Origin: an uncultured Chryseobacterium sp. | Lineage (GTDB): Bacteria; Bacteroidota; Bacteroidia; Flavobacteriales; Weeksellaceae | Reading direction: 5' to 3' | Assembly (NCBI GenBank): GCA_913778085.1 | Contig: CAJYXJ010000040.1 | Location: 124,001 to 188,000 of the forward strand | Length of the DNA stretch: 64,000 bases | Part shown: piece by piece, positions 33,771 to 42,627 of the stretch | Layout: every line of letters starts with the position of its first letter | How positions within the stretch are numbered: the stretch's first letter is position 1 | Notes under the pieces: generated by a model | What the model saw: the letters and a program-made list of their open reading frames with translations, nothing else | The model's database searches: none | What the model was told of the DNA's origin: nothing | Program-made: the position numbers and the translations under genes

Positions 33771-34520
33771 CTATTTTCTATAAATGGTTCTCGGTTCCGC
33801 CTGTGCGGACGGATAAATCGTCATATCCGAGATGCAGACGTGCCTTGGTGCGTTAATGCAATAGGCGATGGAATCTGCAATATCTTCGGCCTTCAACGGT
33901 TCGTATCCTGCATAAACGGTTGCTGCGCGTTCGCTGTCCCCTTTAAACCTTACTATAGAAAAGTCCGTTTCCACTGCTCCTGGCTGGATGTTTGTGACTT
34001 TAATTCCGAATTCCGTGAGTTCAATCCTCATTCCTTCGGAAATAACATCAACGGCTTTTTTGGTAGCACAGTAAACCACGCCGTTCGCATACGTCTGTCT
34101 TGCTGCCACTGAACTAATATTTACGATATGTCCGGAATTTCTTTCTTTCATTCCCAGGATAATGGTTTTTGACACATACAGCAGGCCTTTCACATTTCCG
34201 TCGATCATGGAGTCCCAATCGTCTGTTTTTCCGGCTGAAAGAGGATCCAAACCGTGTGCATTTCCTGCATTGTTAATTAAAACATCAATAGATTTCCAAT
34301 TTTCCGGAAGAGAATTTACAGCTGATTCAACCTCTTCCAGATTTCTGACGTCAAACTTTAAACTAAATACTTCGGTAAATTCAGATAGTTCTAATTGTAC
34401 TGATTCAAGAATTTCGGATCTTCTTCCGCAGATGATGATTCGGTTTCCCTGTTTTGCCAGAAGTCCGGCGGTGGCTTTTCCTATTCCGGAAGTGGCTCCG
34501 GTGATCAATATTGTCTTCAT
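33771..34520 (-). CDS. SDR family NADP-dependent oxidoreductase (YdfG-like)
   Basis: A 249-residue classical short-chain dehydrogenase. TGATSGIGKATAGLL (7-21) is the cofactor loop, NNAGNAHG follows, and the catalytic YCATK (Tyr and Lys) is in the middle. The C-terminal YPSAQAEPRTIYRK is typical of 3-hydroxy acid or serine dehydrogenases of the YdfG type, which suggests NADP+ and a 3-hydroxy acid substrate (inference). It lies 5 bases after the stop of the membrane protein gene upstream on the same strand. Confidence 0.9.
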   Translation of the reverse strand: MKTILITGATSGIGKATAGLLAKQGNRIIICGRRSEILESVQLELSEFTEVFSLKFDVRNLEEVESAVNSLPENWKSIDVLINNAGNAHGLDPLSAGKTDDWDSMIDGNVKGLLYVSKTIILGMKERNSGHIVNISSVAARQTYANGVVYCATKKAVDVISEGMRIELTEFGIKVTNIQPGAVETDFSIVRFKGDSERAATVYAGYEPLKAEDIADSIAYCINAPRHVCISDMTIYPSAQAEPRTIYRK

Positions 34521-34524
34521 TTAT

Positions 34525-35352
34525 TTATTCGATTGTCTTATTTTTTATTATTCTTTTCATTATAAAGCTGTAAACTGCAAATTCAAGCCAAGGAATAAGC
34601 ATCAGAAGACCCCAGACGATCAGAATTCCTTCAGCTAAAGTTTTGAATTCCGATTTTAAAATCATAAGGAACAGATTTCTGATTTTTTCAATCATTGAAT
34701 TTTCAATATCCTCCGGATCCAGCACCGCCAGCTGTTTCGTTATTTTATCAAAATCCTGATAAGAGAGATCACCGGTGGCTTTAACATTCGGTACGGAACT
34801 GAGAATGCCATACAGAACCAAGGTATTGATTTTCTCACCATAATGTTCCAAAATCCATGAAGTGATCCGATTCTTCGGCTGATCTATTATTGTATATTTT
34901 GTATCGTAAGCACTGATAATATCCGCCATCCTGATTTTTACGTTTTTATTGTTCCGGCTTACTTCCGAAACTACTGATCTTACGCCTTCAATAAATTCAG
35001 TTTTTGCTTTTTGATCCCTGAAAACGGCTCCTACACCGGAATAATAGATCTGGGAAGAAATAGAATGACTGTCTTTTTTCAGCCCTTGATATGCTCCCCA
35101 AAATACACCCAGCTGTAATGAAAAAATGATGTTAACGATAAATATTGCGGGAATATAAAGTTTTACCAGCCAGTTGTAATATTTCTGTGTCCGGGAAAAT
35201 GCCTTGTACTTTTTCATGAGCAGTACAAAAAGCAGGCTGATAAGAAAGCCTGAAACTATGCAGATAGCACAGTACAAAATGATGGTAAGCGGATAATTTT
35301 TTATGATGTATACTAGGGCAGTATAAATGGTTTCCCAATCCGGATTTTCCAT
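34525..35352 (-). CDS. Membrane protein of unknown function
   Basis: A 275-residue protein with about three hydrophobic spans: two near the N-terminus (IILYCAICIVSGFLISLLFVLL, split at about 18-39, and IYIPAIFIVNIIFSLQLG-like at about 68-87) and one near the C-terminus (LIVWGLLMLIPWLEFAVYSF-like). The central 150 residues are soluble, charged and helical. No domain is recognised. The ATG at 35352 is preferred over the earlier one 6 bases upstream. It overlaps the YraN gene upstream closely (stop of yraN at 35355), so it belongs to the same transcript. Confidence 0.7.
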   Translation of the reverse strand: MENPDWETIYTALVYIIKNYPLTIILYCAICIVSGFLISLLFVLLMKKYKAFSRTQKYYNWLVKLYIPAIFIVNIIFSLQLGVFWGAYQGLKKDSHSISSQIYYSGVGAVFRDQKAKTEFIEGVRSVVSEVSRNNKNVKIRMADIISAYDTKYTIIDQPKNRITSWILEHYGEKINTLVLYGILSSVPNVKATGDLSYQDFDKITKQLAVLDPEDIENSMIEKIRNLFLMILKSEFKTLAEGILIVWGLLMLIPWLEFAVYSFIMKRIIKNKTIE

Positions 35353-35354
35353 AA

Positions 35355-35726
35355 TCAATTGGCATCAAATGCTTCAAAGGCATCGGTTATATGTTCGATA
35401 ATAAGATTTTTTTTCTCGTCGGGAAGTACGGAAATAATATCGAAACGAACTTCCTGGTCTTTATTAGATGTTTCCATAAAATGGTTGGCTGCAGAAACCA
35501 ACAGCTTTATTTTGGTTTTGGTCACTGCTTCCTGAGGCAGCATAAAGGCATCGGTAGAACGGGCTTTCACTTCAATAATAATAATCACGTTGTTCTTTTC
35601 GGCAATAATATCGATTTCTGCTTTCTGAAAACGGAAATTCCTCACCAGGATGATATACCCATTTTTCTGTAAATAGGTAACCGCCAGGTCTTCTGCTGTT
35701 TTGCCTAATTCGTTGTGATCTGCCAT
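35355..35726 (-). CDS. YraN family protein (UPF0102)
   Basis: A 123-residue protein with a predicted endonuclease-like (PD-(D/E)XK) fold. GKTAEDLAVTYLQKNGY at the start, NFRFQKAEIDIIA and IIIEVKARS carry the conserved Glu, Asp and Lys. The family is widespread; its role is not firmly known, and nuclease activity is predicted from fold. The Met at 35726 is chosen over an earlier one, because it overlaps the DoxX stop as TAATG, the usual sign of coupling. Cytosolic. Confidence 0.9.
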   Translation of the reverse strand: MADHNELGKTAEDLAVTYLQKNGYIILVRNFRFQKAEIDIIAEKNNVIIIIEVKARSTDAFMLPQEAVTKTKIKLLVSAANHFMETSNKDQEVRFDIISVLPDEKKNLIIEHITDAFEAFDAN

Positions 35727-36076
35727 TATTTTCTGAATTGATAGGCCCACCATATTAATACAGCCTGTAAAGGAAGCCTTGCCACTGTAAGCCAGAAATA
35801 TTTATGATGAACGTCATAATACTTTCTTGCCATTTCAATATTGGCAGGAAATACTGCAATGAAAAGAAAAATACTGAGATAAGCCCCTACTTTCTGCGTT
35901 TGGGGAAAAATAAGAAGAAGGCCGCAGAGTATTTCCACGATACCGCTTATATAAACCATTTGCAGATGAAAAGGAATGTAGGAAGGCATAATTTTAATGA
36001 AAATATTAGGTTTTACAAAATGTAAAATCCCTGTGGCGATCAGTAAAAAAGAAAGTATGAATTTTGAATATGCCAT
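35726..36076 (-). CDS. DoxX family membrane protein
   Basis: A 116-residue protein with four hydrophobic spans and the DoxX-like pattern ILHFVKPNIFIKIMPSYIPFH, then GIVEILCGLLL and ANIEMARKYY. DoxX proteins are small inner-membrane quinone-linked or transport-related proteins whose exact activity varies. The frame can open at a TTG at 36088; the ATG at 36076 (MAYSKFIL) is preferred. It sits between the LD-carboxypeptidase (stop at 36085) and yraN (TAATG overlap). Confidence 0.82.
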   Translation of the reverse strand: MAYSKFILSFLLIATGILHFVKPNIFIKIMPSYIPFHLQMVYISGIVEILCGLLLIFPQTQKVGAYLSIFLFIAVFPANIEMARKYYDVHHKYFWLTVARLPLQAVLIWWAYQFRK

Positions 36077-36084
36077 TTCTATTT

Positions 36085-37014
36085 TCAATAATTAACAGAT
36101 ACCGTTTTACCTATTTTTAAATTTATTTTTCCTCCTATGATCAAAGGCCTGTTGTCTCTGATATGCCCGTTCGGAAAACCGAAAATTACAGGAAAATCGT
36201 ATTTTGAAATCCGGTCTAAAATCAATTGATAAGCAAATTCATCGAAGCTTTCCTCATACTGCTTATTTTCTTTTTCGTCGCCCATATTGGTCATTCCTCC
36301 AACAATCAGACCTGAGATTTTGTTAAAGATACCGGCCAGCTCCAGGCTCATAATCATCCGGTCAAGCGCATAGAAATTTTCACCGATATCTTCGATAAAA
36401 AGAATTTTATCTTTGAAATCAAAAGAATATTTGGTGCCCAACAGGGCATAAATCAGGGCTAAATTTCCTCCGACCAATTCTCCTTTGATCGAACCAGGTT
36501 TATTGTTTTGATGTGATTTTATAGTGTATTCCGGCAGGCTTCCGTTTAAAATATCAAAAATAAGATCATAGCTTTCTTCTGTTACGCCAAAGCTTGACGT
36601 TTTAACCGTCTGTCCATGGACGGATGCAAAACCTTTCTTCAGCAGATAACTCTGGATAACCGTATTATCAGAATATCCGATGTACCATTTGGGATTTCTA
36701 GCAAAACTCTTAAGATCTAAGCCATTGATGAGATGCTGACATCCGTATCCTCCTCTGGAAGCCCAGACAGCGGAAATTTCAGGATCATTCAGTGCCCAGT
36801 TCATATCTTGCAATCTTTCCTCTTCAGACCCGGCATAACTGTATCCATTGGAAAACTTTGCATACAGGTGTTCGCCTAACACAGGTTCATAACCTCTTTT
36901 CCGTATCATTTCAATCCCTTTTTCCAGCTGTGCCGGTTCTACGGAGCCTGCCGGGGAAATGATGGCTATTTTATCGCCTTTTTTGAGGGCTTTGGGAAAG
37001 ATTATATCTGTCAT
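36085..37014 (-). CDS. LD-carboxypeptidase (LdcA/MccF family, S66)
   Basis: A 309-residue S66 family serine peptidase. LdcA trims the terminal D-alanine from tetrapeptide stems during murein recycling; MccF members cleave microcin C-like adducts. IISPAGSVEPAQLEKG (about 19-34) opens the fold, and GYSDNT holds the nucleophile Ser. The C-terminal catalytic His lies in the GFPNGH segment (GHIRDNRPL). No signal peptide, so cytosolic recycling is likely. It overlaps the LysE gene upstream by 4 bases. Confidence 0.92.
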   Translation of the reverse strand: MTDIIFPKALKKGDKIAIISPAGSVEPAQLEKGIEMIRKRGYEPVLGEHLYAKFSNGYSYAGSEEERLQDMNWALNDPEISAVWASRGGYGCQHLINGLDLKSFARNPKWYIGYSDNTVIQSYLLKKGFASVHGQTVKTSSFGVTEESYDLIFDILNGSLPEYTIKSHQNNKPGSIKGELVGGNLALIYALLGTKYSFDFKDKILFIEDIGENFYALDRMIMSLELAGIFNKISGLIVGGMTNMGDEKENKQYEESFDEFAYQLILDRISKYDFPVIFGFPNGHIRDNRPLIIGGKINLKIGKTVSVNY

Positions 37015-37697
37015 CTGTTTTTTTGGTATTTAACTTCAGTTTTCTCAGCTTCTTCAAGGCGTTTATCGAACTGATTGAACTTTTTAAAGCTCTGTAAAAA
37101 GATGAAAAAACTGAAGATGATAAGAATTCCGCCAACAATCCTTCTGATCTTATTGGCTAAACGCTGCGTTAATTTATCGTGAAATTGCTTGGCCAGGAAT
37201 ATCTTAACCAGATCAATAAAGAGATAAGTACCAATAACGATTCCGATATATAAAATAAAATTGCCGGTATCCGGATACTGATTCCTTACAGAGATCACCG
37301 TTACCAGCCAGAAAAGAATGACACCAACGTTCAGAAGGTTAAAGAAAAAACCGTTCATGAAAGTCTTAAAATAATTCTGGTTCATGAATTTTTCCTCACC
37401 GGGAATGTGCATTTTGGTCTTCGTGACCATCATGACGATTCCGTAAACGAGAATCAGGATGGCGGTGATCCGGTAAAACCCGGGATGTTTATCAATAAGC
37501 GTTACAATGTCCGCACTTGCATAATAGGCTGCCAGAATGCAGAGCAGGTCTGCAGAAATGACCCCCAGGTCCAATGCCAAAGCATGTTTCGGGCCTCTGG
37601 AAAAGCTGGTTTCTATCAAAAGGAAAAAGATAGGTCCTATAAAAACAAGACTCAGCATGAATCCTAATACGATGGCAGACAATATAAGTTCAAACAT
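37011..37697 (-). CDS. LysE family transporter
   Basis: A 228-residue inner-membrane protein with about six hydrophobic spans, as in LysE/RhtB-type exporters of amino acids or similar small molecules. FIGPIFFLLIETSFSRGPKHA near the N-terminus (about 20-40) matches the conserved GP...E...GxxxG part of the family. The C-terminus is charged (EEAEKTEVKYQKN). The substrate is not known. It is the first gene of the minus-strand run down to the tsaB group, with a dispersed repeat in the upstream gap. Confidence 0.87.
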   Translation of the reverse strand: MFELILSAIVLGFMLSLVFIGPIFFLLIETSFSRGPKHALALDLGVISADLLCILAAYYASADIVTLIDKHPGFYRITAILILVYGIVMMVTKTKMHIPGEEKFMNQNYFKTFMNGFFFNLLNVGVILFWLVTVISVRNQYPDTGNFILYIGIVIGTYLFIDLVKIFLAKQFHDKLTQRLANKIRRIVGGILIIFSFFIFLQSFKKFNQFDKRLEEAEKTEVKYQKNR

Positions 37698-37848
37698 TCA
37701 GTGGTGTTTTTCGATGAATAAAATTCATGTATTTATACAAATTTAAACTTTATGTTTTAAAAAGCAAACAGGAAAATGAATTTGGTTCGCCGGAAACGAA
37801 ACTCATTTTATTTTAATGTAAACCCGCAGTAGAATTCGGATTAACAGA

Positions 37849-37879
37849 CTGGAAGAGGGAAGCTGGATGCTGGAAGTTT
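37849..37879. repeat. Dispersed 31-bp intergenic repeat, copy 2
   Basis: Begins ctggaagagggaag and ends tggaagttt; 29 of 31 positions agree with the copy at 4984-5014. Both copies lie in gaps between genes. Confidence 0.6.
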
Positions 37880-38083
37880 CTCCTGTCAAAATAGATTCGG
37901 AAGTCTTTATGATCAAATTAAACCTTCTGTCATTCTATTAAATAGAATTCTATTTAAATCCTGATTCAATAGCAATTAAATTAATTAAACAACTGAATAT
38001 AAACTAAATACAATCGAATTTACGTACTTTAAATTTATAATTCTTAAATTATAAATTTATAACATTTTATTTCATGAAATAAA

Positions 38084-38107
38084 AAAACCGCAATCGCTTG
38101 CGGTTTT
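38084..38107 (-). terminator. Intrinsic terminator after rnr
   Basis: Perfect stem AAAACCGCAA/TTGCGGTTTT with TCGC loop, followed in the minus direction by a T-run, 20 bases beyond the rnr stop. Confidence 0.88.
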
Positions 38108-38126
38108 CATCTTTTATCTGATGGAT

Positions 38127-40280
38127 TTAGTCTACAATCTTAAAGTCCAGCTGTTTGGCGATCAGGTTGGCTTTTACGACTTTTATCTGGACATTGTCCC
38201 CCAGCTGATACCTTTTTCCGTGTCTGGATCCGTATACTGCGTGGGTTTTTGCATCGTAGGTATAGGAATCATCCATTAAATCCCTCAATTTGATCAGGCC
38301 TTCAGCTCCATTCTCCGGAATTTCCACCCAGAATCCGAACTCTGCAACACCGGAAATTACGCCATTGAAGGTTTCTCCGAGATGTTTTTCCATGAATTTC
38401 ACCTGCATGTATTTGATGGAATCCCTTTCCGCGTCAGCAGCCAGCCTTTCCATAGAACTGCAGTGTTTCGCTTTGTCTTCAAGTTCCGCTTTGTTTGGGG
38501 ATTTTCCGCCGTCCAGATAATGCTGCAGCAAACGGTGCGCAATCAAATCGGGATAACGCCGGATCGGGGAAGTGAAGTGGCTGTAATAATCGAAACCGAG
38601 ACCATAGTGGCCAATCGGCTCCGTAGAATATACCGCTTTGCTCATACTTCGCATCGCCAGCGTTTCGATCATGTTTTCTTCACCCTTTCCTTTTACATCA
38701 TGAAGGAGCTTATTTAAAGACTCCGCTACTTTTTTGGTATTGGCAAGATCCATTTTATATCCGAAAGTAGAAACAAAATCCCTCAAAGATTCCAGCTTGG
38801 CCGGATCCGGATCGTCGTGAACCCTGTAAATAAAGGTATTCTGGGTAATTTCGCCTCTTTTGTTCAGGGAAACGAATTCGGATACTTTTTTATTGGCCAG
38901 CAACATGAATTCTTCGATCAAGTGATTGGAATCTTTGCTGATCTTGAAATAAACGCCAATTGGCTCATTGTTTTCATCCAGGTTAAAGCGAACCTCGCTT
39001 CGGTCGAAAGTAATAGCTCCATCTTTTATTCTTTTCTGACGCATGATTTTTGCCAGTCCGTCAAGAACAAGGATTTCTTCCCTAAAATCGCCGTCTTTTC
39101 CCTCGATTCTTTCCTGGGCTTCCTCATAGGTAAACCTTCTGTCGGAATGGATCACCGTTCTTCCAAACCATTGCTTTTTGATTTCAGCTTTCTCATTCAG
39201 TTCAAAAACGGCAGAGAAGGTAAACTTATCTTCATGCGGACGTAGCGAACATACGTCGTTACTCAGTACTTCAGGCAGCATGGGTACTACACGGTCTACC
39301 AGGTATACTGACGTCGCTCTCTGGTAAGCTTCATCATCCAGCATGGTTCCCGGAACGACGTAATGGGAAACATCTGCAATGTGTACACCGACTTCCCAGT
39401 TTCCGTTCTCCAGTTTTCTGACAGACAGGGCATCATCGAAATCCTTGGCATCCTTCGGGTCGATGGTAAAAGTAGTAATACCCCGCATATCCCAGCGTTT
39501 GGCTACTTCTTCATCATTGATACTTCGGTCGATCTTATCGGCATCCCTTTCTACTTCTTCAGGGAATTCGTAAGGCAAACCATATTCAGCAAGGATCGAG
39601 TGGATCTCGGTTTCATGTTCTCCCGGAGCTCCCAGAACCTGTATGATTTCCCCCTCCGGATTTTTATCGCCCGGTCTCCATTCGGTCATTTTTACGATCA
39701 CTTTATCACCATCCTGCGCCCCTCCGAATTTTCCTTTCGGGATAAAAATATCGGTATTGATGGTCTTTTTGTCGCATACTACAAATCCGAAATCTTTATG
39801 CGGAACCATCTGTAACGTTCCTACGAATTCCGTTCTCGTTCTTTCCAGAACTTCCAGTACGGAACCTTCCAGTTTCTTTCCTTTATAGGTATAGGTAACT
39901 ATTAACACCTTATCGCCCTGCAATGCATCTTTTACGTTTTTAGAATGGATAAAGATATCGTCTTCCAATCCTTCTACATTTACGTAGGCATTTCCGGACT
40001 GGTTGAAATCGATGATTCCCGATAATGTCCCTTTAATATTAAGGTTAATGATGTATTTTCCTTTTTCGCTTTCCTTGATTCTCCCGTCTGCCTGCAGCTT
40101 GTGTAAGGACTGGATCACCAGTTCGCGCTGTCTCGGGTTCTTATGATCGATTCCGTCTGCAATCTGCTTATAATTGTAAACTTTCGTTGAATTTTCATTC
40201 ATAAATCTCAGGATCAGCTTACCGATCTCTCTTAATTTATGATCGTTTTTCTGACTTATATATTTTTTCTTTTTTGCCAT
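38127..40280 (-). CDS. rnr: Ribonuclease R
   Basis: A 717-residue 3'-5' exoribonuclease of the RNB family that degrades structured RNA. Order of domains: N-terminal winged-helix-like part (about 1-60), two cold-shock-like OB domains (about 65-220), the RNB catalytic domain (about 240-570, with TFTIDPKDAKDFDDALSV holding the metal Asp residues) and an S1 domain at the C-terminus (FNGVISGVAEFGFWVEI). Length is normal for bacterial RNase R. It is transcribed alone with its own terminator; the TSP3 gene upstream is 3 bases away. Confidence 0.97.
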   Translation of the reverse strand: MAKKKKYISQKNDHKLREIGKLILRFMNENSTKVYNYKQIADGIDHKNPRQRELVIQSLHKLQADGRIKESEKGKYIINLNIKGTLSGIIDFNQSGNAYVNVEGLEDDIFIHSKNVKDALQGDKVLIVTYTYKGKKLEGSVLEVLERTRTEFVGTLQMVPHKDFGFVVCDKKTINTDIFIPKGKFGGAQDGDKVIVKMTEWRPGDKNPEGEIIQVLGAPGEHETEIHSILAEYGLPYEFPEEVERDADKIDRSINDEEVAKRWDMRGITTFTIDPKDAKDFDDALSVRKLENGNWEVGVHIADVSHYVVPGTMLDDEAYQRATSVYLVDRVVPMLPEVLSNDVCSLRPHEDKFTFSAVFELNEKAEIKKQWFGRTVIHSDRRFTYEEAQERIEGKDGDFREEILVLDGLAKIMRQKRIKDGAITFDRSEVRFNLDENNEPIGVYFKISKDSNHLIEEFMLLANKKVSEFVSLNKRGEITQNTFIYRVHDDPDPAKLESLRDFVSTFGYKMDLANTKKVAESLNKLLHDVKGKGEENMIETLAMRSMSKAVYSTEPIGHYGLGFDYYSHFTSPIRRYPDLIAHRLLQHYLDGGKSPNKAELEDKAKHCSSMERLAADAERDSIKYMQVKFMEKHLGETFNGVISGVAEFGFWVEIPENGAEGLIKLRDLMDDSYTYDAKTHAVYGSRHGKRYQLGDNVQIKVVKANLIAKQLDFKIVD

Positions 40281-40283
40281 TTT

Positions 40284-41309
40284 TTAATTTTCTTTTTTTA
40301 ATTCTATATTTTTCCATTCACCGTTGATGTACTGATACATTGTCTTATAAACAGCTGTATTTCCATACGGAAATGTTGAATATCCTGTTTTTACTGTGAT
40401 TTTATTCTCAAAATCATTCTGAGAAATCTCTATGGAAAGACTGCTGTACTGATTAATTTTAACTGTGCTTTCTTTGTATTTAGGGTATAAAACAGCATCT
40501 TCTTCATCAGTATATTTATTGATCTTTATTTTTTTGTTTATCTTATTTAAAATAGATTTTTTTTCATATTCTACACCGGCACCTTCTCCTTCGCGTTTCG
40601 TAGCAAAAATTATATTTTTTGGAAGTCTGTCATACAATTGTAAAATTACTTCTTCATTCCAGAAGTCCTCTGTTGAAAATACAGGGATCTGATAATTATA
40701 ATATGATGGACAATCATAATTATAATTTTTACTGGTCGTGCCGCACGTTAAAAATTCATATTTAGTGAAGATCACCACATCTTTATGGTTAAGCAATTTT
40801 AAATTGATATCATTAACAACCTTTTCGCGAAGTTTATTATAATCTGCCAACATAGATTCTTCTTTGAATCTTTTTAACCGTATTTGTCCTTCTTCATATG
40901 CTTTCTTACAATCCTGTGTCATGCATCCGTTTTTATATGGGTCTTCAGAAGCATAACCGAATCTTTCAGGGCAGGCATCATCTTTATCCAAAATTCCGTC
41001 ACCATCATAATCCGACCAAGGGCAACCGGAATTTTCAGTGGGGCCTGCAATATCAGGACAGAGATCATCCTTGTCACACACCCCGTCTTTATCTATATCC
41101 GGCAAGGGACAACCGGAATGTTCCGAAAGTCCTGCATCTTCAGGACACCGGTCCAGATAAAATAGAATCGCATCCTTATCCTGATCGGAAATACAGATTT
41201 TCTTATTGAATTCCTTCCTGCATTTTTTAAAGGCATCTTTGTCCTGTATTTCCTGAGCCCGGAAAAAGGATAATACCAAAAGGAATACCGCAGATAAATA
41301 GAATTTCAT
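40284..41309 (-). CDS. Secreted protein with thrombospondin type 3-like calcium repeats
   Basis: A 341-residue exported protein. The Met at 41309 gives the signal peptide [19 protein letters not shown]. Residues about 40-130 contain TSP3-like repeats with Asp-rich calcium loops: [16 protein letters not shown], then [16 protein letters not shown], plus an earlier related unit with [14 protein letters not shown]. Cysteines pair within each unit. The rest is a charged domain of unknown type. OmpA-like proteins often carry such repeats, but no OmpA domain is present here. It is placed 3 bases before rnr and could share its transcript. Function unknown. Confidence 0.8.
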   Translation of the reverse strand: MKFYLSAVFLLVLSFFRAQEIQDKDAFKKCRKEFNKKICISDQDKDAILFYLDRCPEDAGLSEHSGCPLPDIDKDGVCDKDDLCPDIAGPTENSGCPWSDYDGDGILDKDDACPERFGYASEDPYKNGCMTQDCKKAYEEGQIRLKRFKEESMLADYNKLREKVVNDINLKLLNHKDVVIFTKYEFLTCGTTSKNYNYDCPSYYNYQIPVFSTEDFWNEEVILQLYDRLPKNIIFATKREGEGAGVEYEKKSILNKINKKIKINKYTDEEDAVLYPKYKESTVKINQYSSLSIEISQNDFENKITVKTGYSTFPYGNTAVYKTMYQYINGEWKNIELKKEN

Positions 41310-41518
41310 CAAATTCAATACTTAAAAAATTAACATCAATTTTCCTTCCAAATCTGCTATAACGGAAGTTTTAGGTTTGTATAAATGTAATACAAATATG
41401 GAGAAGAATGGATAAAACCTTTAATGGAAATGTAACTTTTTATTTCAACAGGCTTAAATGGAAATAACAGGTGGTAAACCTGTCGGACATTGCAAATATA
41501 CGAAATAAAAAATTAAAT

Positions 41519-41546
41519 AAGGCTTGCAATATGATTTACAAGCCTT
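41519..41546 (-). terminator. Intrinsic terminator after rpiB
   Basis: Stem AAGGCTTG/CAAGCCTT with a 12-base loop just beyond the rpiB stop (41554), followed in the minus direction by an AT-rich tail. Confidence 0.7.
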
Positions 41547-41553
41547 TATAAGT

Positions 41554-41988
41554 TTAGCAGAATGCAATTTTATCAACCCTGTTCTGATGTCTGCCGCCTT
41601 CGAAATCCGTGGAAAGGAATTTATCGGCAATCTCCATCGCCAGTTCCTTTGAAATAAACCGGGCCGGAATGGAAATCATATTTGCATCGTTATGCTGTCT
41701 CGCCAGTGATGCAATCTCCGGCATCCAGCACAGCGCACAGCGGATCTTCTGATGTTTGTTGGCTGTGATCTGCACCCCGTTTCCGCTTCCGCAGATTAAG
41801 ATTCCTAATTCGTTTTCACCATTTTCCACAGAGGTTGCCGCAGGATGAACAAAGTCCGGATAATCCACACTGTCTGTGGAAAACGTGCCAAAATCCTGAA
41901 TATCAAATCTTTCTGAAAGATAGTTCTTCACAATCTCTTTATATTCATAGCCTGCATGGTCTGCAGCGATTGCTATTTTCCTTTTCAT
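41554..41988 (-). CDS. rpiB: Ribose 5-phosphate isomerase B
   Basis: A 144-residue RpiB that interconverts ribose 5-phosphate and ribulose 5-phosphate in the pentose phosphate pathway. IAIAADHAGYEYK (4-16), CGSGNGVQITANKH with the catalytic Cys region and the NDANMISIPAR segment are standard. The frame runs on to 42024, but the Met at 41988 (MKRKIAIAADH) is the family start. Cytosolic. It is transcribed away from a gene-free region that looks like an origin of replication. Confidence 0.95.
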   Translation of the reverse strand: MKRKIAIAADHAGYEYKEIVKNYLSERFDIQDFGTFSTDSVDYPDFVHPAATSVENGENELGILICGSGNGVQITANKHQKIRCALCWMPEIASLARQHNDANMISIPARFISKELAMEIADKFLSTDFEGGRHQNRVDKIAFC

Positions 41989-42627
41989 AATTTTTGTATT
42001 AAGCCTTTTTTTAGATTTATTCACACAAATTTAAGTATAATGTGGATAAGTCTTAAATTTTTGGGAATTAATTGTGAAATGGCTTGTGAATAAGTGTTGA
42101 AAAATGGGGCAAAATAAATCTTTCGTAACATTGGAAAATTTTGTAATGAAGATTACTCAAAGAAATTCCAAGATATTTTTTCACAAAGTTTTCTGGAGTA
42201 ATTCCTGTAGTTTTCCATAATGACCTTATTCATATTCGTTTTGGGCAATAATTATCAACAATTATGGATAACTTATATAGAATGCACATTTACAGACCAT
42301 TAAAATGTATATAAATTGTGAATTACCCTCTGATTTAATATGAAAAAGTATTCTTACAGAATTTATCCCCGAAACTAACAATACTTAACAACAGTACCCA
42401 TTTTATTTTTTTAAGAGAAAAGAAAATATGTTGATTGATGATTGTTGAGGCTGCGGGAAACTTTTTGAAAACTTTTCAAAGGCTGCATCGTCCTGAAAAT
42501 TTTAAAATCTTACATTTGTGAAACGAAAATCGAAAGAAGCACAGAACCGACCTGGCCGGAAAATTTTTTTGGAAACCTTTTTCCTCAAGCCGGTTCTGCT
42601 TTGCCCGGAAAAATATAAAATGTACAT
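41989..42627. other. 639-bp gene-free AT-rich region between rpiB and pgk, candidate oriC
   Basis: The divergent gap holds DnaA-box-like 9-mers (see the cluster entry) followed by a very AT-rich part (42270-42420) that could serve as an unwinding element, then the pgk leader (TACATTTG box at 42511-42518). No protein or RNA gene is supported. With the parS pair at 45-47 kb it suggests origin-proximal DNA. Confidence 0.5.
42017..42271. promoter_or_regulatory. Cluster of DnaA-box-like sites
   Basis: One perfect box, TGTGGATAA at 42041-42049 (minus orientation of TTATCCACA), and four with one mismatch: TTATTCACA at 42017-42025, TGTGAATAA at 42085-42093, TTATCAACA at 42252-42260 and TATGGATAA at 42263-42271. 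A weaker TTATCCCCG follows at 42363. Five sites in 255 bases with both orientations is far more than chance would give in ordinary sequence. This fits a DnaA-binding origin, but could also be a DnaA-controlled promoter. Confidence 0.55.

Larger units (their letters stand above)
37698..38126. other. 429-bp intergenic gap with a dispersed repeat and the rnr terminator
   Basis: AT-rich gap between lysE-like and rnr. It contains the 31-bp repeat at 37849-37879 and, at its far end, the hairpin terminator of rnr (38084-38107). The middle part (37900-38060) is very AT-rich with imperfect palindromes such as ttataaattataaatttataa. No ORF or RNA gene is supported. Confidence 0.5.
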
